64,000 bases of DNA from Pyropia yezoensis (Eukaryota > Rhodophyta > Bangiophyceae > Bangiales > Bangiaceae). The translations under genes were made by a program, and so were the position numbers. Shown piece by piece: positions 60,242 through 64,000 of this stretch (position 1 is the stretch's first letter; the number at the start of each line of letters is the position of its first letter). The stretch lies in NCBI GenBank assembly GCA_009829735.1, contig CM020618.1:8461119-8525118 (forward strand), read 5' to 3'. The notes under the pieces are model-generated. The model was not told the origin of the DNA. It saw only the letters and a list, made by a program, of their open reading frames with translations, and made no database searches.

Positions 60242-63200
60242 TCACGCGTCTTGGCGGCCTACCCCCGCCACGCCTAGCCCCTCGCGGAACCGCTCGAAGG
60301 CATCGCGGGGGAGAGCCTTGGTAAACCCGTCCGCCAGCTGCTGCTCGGACGGCACGTACACCATCACCACTTGCTGCCGCTCCACGCAGTCACGGACGAG
60401 GTGGTAGCACACCTCGATGTGCTTCGTGCGGGAGGTCATCCCCTCGTTGGTTGCCATGGCGATGCACGCCTGGTTGTCTTCCTTGAGGTCGACTGGGCCC
60501 GCGTCCTCCCCCAGGTCGCCCACCACACGCCGCAACCACAGGCTGTCCTTCACAGCCTCGGCCGCAGCAACATACTCCGCCGCGGCCGTCGACGTGGCCA
60601 CCAGCCGCTGCATGCGGCTGCGCCAGGAGATAGCCCCGCCGTGCAGGGTGAACACGAAGCCAGTCGTCGACTTGCGGGTGTCCTTGTCGCCCGCAAAGTC
60701 GGAGTCCACCCAGCCCTCCAGCGGCGCCATCTTGCCGTACACAATCCCCATGTCGCGGGTGCCTTGCAGGTAGCGCAGCACCCCCTTGGCGGCCCGCCAG
60801 TCAGCCTCGGTAGGGCTGGACATGCGGCGCGCCAACTTCCCGACCGCGTAGGCGACGTCGGGGCGCGTCTGGTTGGTCAGGTACATCAGGGAGCCGACCA
60901 GCTCGGCGAAACGGTTCCCTTCGGGGAGCGGCTCGCCCCCGCCCAGCTCCGTCCCCCGCACCATGGGGGTGTGGTTGGCCTTGCTGTCCACCATGTTGAA
61001 CTCCTTCAACAGGTCCGTGATGTGGCGGGGGTTGGACAGCGCCACCGTCCCCGCCTTCCTGTCCCACTGCACCTGCATGCCGAGGTAGGACTTGACCTCC
61101 CCCATGTCCCTGACGGTGAAGTGCTGGGCGATGCGTTGCTTGACGTCCTCGACCGCGACCTTGTTGGAACCGCCCACGAGGATGTCGTCAACGTGGACCT
61201 CCACCCTGACGATCGCCCCGTCCTTGTGGAAGATGTAGACGCATTTGTCAGCCTTGGACTGCACCCCGCCCTCCTCCACGAGCTTACCGTGTAGGTGCTT
61301 GCCCCACAAGTGGCCGGCCTGCTTGGTGCCGTACAAGGCCATCAGCAGGAGGGCATCCTCGCCGGCGTCCTCGAAGCCATCCGGGATGACGATGTACACG
61401 TCCATATCCATGGCTGCATACAGGTACGCCGTCTTGATGTCCAGGTGGTGCACGTGCCACCCCCGCGCCGCAGCCGTGCCCAGGAACGCGCGCGTCGTCG
61501 CCGCCGACGGCATGGCGGCCCACGACTCCCGGAAGTCCTTGCCCGGCTTCTGCCGGTTGCCCTGGCCCACCAGGCGGCACTTGGGGCGCTCGAGCTCCCC
61601 CGCTTGGTTGGCCTTATACTCGAAGAGGACGCGAGTACCCAGCCGCCGCGCACCCGCCGGCGCCTTCCGTTTTTCCCAGACGCAGTGGTCGATCATCGAC
61701 TGCCGCTCCGCATTGAGGGCCCCCTCCCAGAGGGGCCAGTCGTCACGCTGCATGGCGTCACGGACGGTCTTGGGCGGCGGCGGCAGATCCCGCACCATCA
61801 CCGGCTCTTTGGCCGGTTCAGCGCCCTTGACCGCGGCCGCGTTGGCGGACGCGCCGCCGCCATCGTCCTGCCCGTAGCGGCTCGGCGCTTGACGCCTGCG
61901 GCCCGGATACCGTGGTACCTCCTCCTCGGAGGCGGAAGAGTCATCTTCCTCCGCCAATGCCCCCGTCAATAACTTGGCAGCGTCGATGGCCGCCTGGACG
62001 TCGGGGGTGACGGGGGCCTGCTCGCCGTGGCTGCCGCTTGCCTCCGGTGAGGAGGGCGTGGTCGTCGCTGCGCCTCGGGGCGCGCCGCTAGTGGCGCCGC
62101 GGGGCAGGCCGTCATTTGCCTGACCCGTTTCCTCGTCCGCCGCCCTGCCCCAATGGACTTCCTTGTGCGTAGAGGCATTCGTTGCCTCGTCAAACGCGAC
62201 GTCCCTGCGCACCACCACGAGCTTGCTGCCGTCCAGCAGCACGCGGTACGCCCGCCCACCGGGCGCGTACCCCATCATCTTGCCGATGGATGTTCGCGGC
62301 TCCATGCCCTTGATCTTCTTCGGGGGCTTGAGCGCGAACGCAGTGCTCCCCCACACCGCCAGCCCCGACACGTCGGGTCGCTCGCCCGTGAACGCCTCCC
62401 AGGGGGTGGCCTCGAGCCCCTCCTTGGGAGACCGGTTCATCACGTAGGTCGCCGCAACGGCGGCCTCGGCCCAAAACTCCTGGCCGAGCTCCGACTCGGC
62501 CAGGGCCGCGCGGACGCGCTCCTTGATCGTGCGGTTCACCCTCTCGGCCTTGCCGTTGCTCTGGGGGCTGTACGGTGGGGTGATCTCCACGTCGATCCCC
62601 TTCTCCGTGTACCAGCTCTTGAGGTTGTCAGTGATGAACTCCTTGGCGCCGTCGAAACGGATGCGCTTCAGCTTCTTCCCGCTGCGGCGCTCGAGCTCGG
62701 GGATCTTCCCCTTCAGCACTCGCCCCGCCTCGCCCTTGGCGCGGATGGGCACCCCCACCGTCAGGCCGGCACTGTCTTCGTACAGCACGATCAGGTAGCG
62801 GGAACCGCCGATGGACGCCGGGAAGGGGCCCGTGATGTCCACATGCAGCAGCTCCATGACGTCCGTCTTAGTGGTCGACTCGGGGAAGGGGGCGCGGGCC
62901 ATCTTTCCCTCGACGCACGGGCGGCATACCGCCCCAGCCACACGCTCGGGCGCGACCTCCGCGGCCGGCAAGCCGTCGACCATCTTGGCCACCCGCTGCA
63001 AATTGGCGTAGCCCAGGTGGAAGAACCTGCGGTGCCACACCATCGCCGCCCCCGTCACGGGCGCGGCCGCCATCATCGCCTTCTTGGCGATGGGCATGCC
63101 GCCGAGCATGTACTGCCCGTCGGCGTCCAGCTCCCCGACCGCGTCCGCCTTGGAGACCGCCGCGATCGGCGCCCCTACGTCGGCCTCGCCAAAGATGTAG

Positions 63201-64000
63201 CAGTGGCCGCGGGCAAAGAGCACCGCCCCGCCCGCCTTGTCGATGCGTCCGACCGACATCAGGTTCTCCGTCAGTCCGGGGACTCGATGCGCGTCACGCA
63301 GCGTGATCGAGCTCGAGGCGCCCTTGTCGCCCACATTGACGGTTGCCTCTCCACGTCCGGTGGTGGCCAGAGTGCCGCCCGACGCCAGTGTTACCTGCTC
63401 GCCGGTCCGCCCGTGCCCCACCTTGAACGTCCCCCGCCCTGTGGCAAGGTGGTGGGTCGCCCCAGAGTCCACCAGCCACGACTCGGCCCGCGCGGCGATC
63501 TTGTCCCGCGCCACGGCGCCCACCTCCAGGCGGGCCCGAAAGGCGAGCTTCTTGTCGTCGCCCCGGTCTCCCCCGTAGGGGCCCTTGCCGCCGCGGCCGC
63601 CGCCTCGCTTGTCGTCGGCCGCGCGCCGCTTGTTACAGTCGGCGATCTTGTGGCCCGGCTTCTTGCAGTAGAAACAGAGCGGCTTCTTGTCCGGCCGCCC
63701 CTTCTTGTCGTCCCTCTTGATCGCCATGGCGGCCAGGTACGCCTGCACCGCCGGCGGGACGTCCCCGTCCGTCTGGATCTGCAGCTCCTTCTCCACCCCC
63801 AACAGCTTGGCGGTGACGGCCGGCAGACGCAATGCGGCGTCCGTGTTCCGCAGGACCGTCCGGATGGTGCTGTAGCCCGCCGGGAGCCCGCGGAGGATGT
63901 GCAGCGTCAAGGTCTGGTCGTCCTTTGTCACGCCCGCCGTTGCCAGGTCGTTGCGCAACCCCTTGGCCCGTCCGACGTACTTGATGATGGTCTCGTTCGG
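60242..64000 (-). CDS. gag-pol: Ty1/copia gag-pol polyprotein, partial at the right edge
   Basis: An uninterrupted frame through the right edge; the reading continues upstream of 63958 as IIKYVGRAKGLRND, so gag lies partly outside. Order is copia-type, with integrase before RT. Gag C-terminus: LTLHILRGLPAGYSTIRTVL. Zinc knuckle: CFYCKKPGHKIADC. Protease: SWLVDSGATHHLATG. Integrase: HRRFFHLGYANL, C..C, then DITGPFP, FDGAKEF and Glu in SPQSNGKAERVNR. RT: HHLDIKTAYLYA and active site VEVHVDDILVGG. RNase H: DSDFAGDKDTRKSTTGFVF and STAAAEYVAAAEA. All key residues are present and there are no stops, so the copy is potentially active or very recent. GC content matches the host genes, unlike the gypsy element. 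Confidence 0.95.
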   Translation of the reverse strand, partial: PNETIIKYVGRAKGLRNDLATAGVTKDDQTLTLHILRGLPAGYSTIRTVLRNTDAALRLPAVTAKLLGVEKELQIQTDGDVPPAVQAYLAAMAIKRDDKKGRPDKKPLCFYCKKPGHKIADCNKRRAADDKRGGGRGGKGPYGGDRGDDKKLAFRARLEVGAVARDKIAARAESWLVDSGATHHLATGRGTFKVGHGRTGEQVTLASGGTLATTGRGEATVNVGDKGASSSITLRDAHRVPGLTENLMSVGRIDKAGGAVLFARGHCYIFGEADVGAPIAAVSKADAVGELDADGQYMLGGMPIAKKAMMAAAPVTGAAMVWHRRFFHLGYANLQRVAKMVDGLPAAEVAPERVAGAVCRPCVEGKMARAPFPESTTKTDVMELLHVDITGPFPASIGGSRYLIVLYEDSAGLTVGVPIRAKGEAGRVLKGKIPELERRSGKKLKRIRFDGAKEFITDNLKSWYTEKGIDVEITPPYSPQSNGKAERVNRTIKERVRAALAESELGQEFWAEAAVAATYVMNRSPKEGLEATPWEAFTGERPDVSGLAVWGSTAFALKPPKKIKGMEPRTSIGKMMGYAPGGRAYRVLLDGSKLVVVRRDVAFDEATNASTHKEVHWGRAADEETGQANDGLPRGATSGAPRGAATTTPSSPEASGSHGEQAPVTPDVQAAIDAAKLLTGALAEEDDSSASEEEVPRYPGRRRQAPSRYGQDDGGGASANAAAVKGAEPAKEPVMVRDLPPPPKTVRDAMQRDDWPLWEGALNAERQSMIDHCVWEKRKAPAGARRLGTRVLFEYKANQAGELERPKCRLVGQGNRQKPGKDFRESWAAMPSAATTRAFLGTAAARGWHVHHLDIKTAYLYAAMDMDVYIVIPDGFEDAGEDALLLMALYGTKQAGHLWGKHLHGKLVEEGGVQSKADKCVYIFHKDGAIVRVEVHVDDILVGGSNKVAVEDVKQRIAQHFTVRDMGEVKSYLGMQVQWDRKAGTVALSNPRHITDLLKEFNMVDSKANHTPMVRGTELGGGEPLPEGNRFAELVGSLMYLTNQTRPDVAYAVGKLARRMSSPTEADWRAAKGVLRYLQGTRDMGIVYGKMAPLEGWVDSDFAGDKDTRKSTTGFVFTLHGGAISWRSRMQRLVATSTAAAEYVAAAEAVKDSLWLRRVVGDLGEDAGPVDLKEDNQACIAMATNEGMTSRTKHIEVCYHLVRDCVERQQVVMVYVPSEQQLADGFTKALPRDAFERFREGLGVAGVGRQDA

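Overview
This window looks like nuclear DNA of a GC-rich, intron-poor eukaryotic alga. The best guess is a bangiophyte red alga such as Porphyra or Pyropia; that is inference from base composition, gene style and a plastid SRP receptor, not from a search. Host proteins are full of Ala, Gly and Pro runs. Introns are few, with GTAAGG, GTACGT or GTGCGT donors and CAG or TAG acceptors. Short AT-rich stretches mark the sequence upstream of genes.

Left half (1-32.5 kb) is a gene-dense host region: a possible partial gene (-); a large C2H2 zinc-finger protein (-); COQ7 (+); an ABCG-type half transporter with a degenerate ATPase (+); an Aladin/AAAS nucleoporin (+); a Wss1/WLM metalloprotease with SUMO-interacting motifs (-); a secreted Cys-rich protein (-); a MazG-type dCTP pyrophosphatase (+); a pseudokinase fused to Sel1-like repeats (+); a TMEM223-like mitochondrial membrane protein (-); and tRNA-Val(AAC). 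Four of these genes carry reading-frame breaks, each exactly at a G or C homopolymer. The most extreme is a run of 50 C in COQ7.

Middle (32.5-53.6 kb) is repeat and transposon territory. Two AT-rich leaders about 20 kb apart share colinear blocks in inverted orientation. One precedes a zinc-knuckle ORF with a premature UGA, the other an IS630/Tc1-mariner DDE transposase. A satellite with units of about 570 and 638 bp is split by a complete 9.3-kb Ty3/gypsy chromovirus-type element. That element has 539-bp LTRs, a 5-bp CCGGG target duplication, gag, a truncated protease, RT, RNase H, integrase and chromodomain. It also carries a long ORF on the opposite strand next to its 3' LTR. A second, diverged G/T-rich tandem repeat of about 155 bp follows.

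Right end (54-64 kb) holds chloroplast FtsY (+) and, convergent to it, an Fe/Mn superoxide dismutase (-) of four exons. One of its exons is a 15-nt microexon that supplies the first metal-ligand histidine. An intact Ty1/copia polyprotein (-) runs off the right edge with its 3' LTR in view.

The host genes do not form one pathway. They cover mitochondria (COQ7, TMEM223-like, possibly the SOD's substrate), plastid protein targeting (FtsY), the nuclear pore (Aladin), DNA-protein crosslink repair (Wss1) and nucleotide-pool cleaning (dCTPase).
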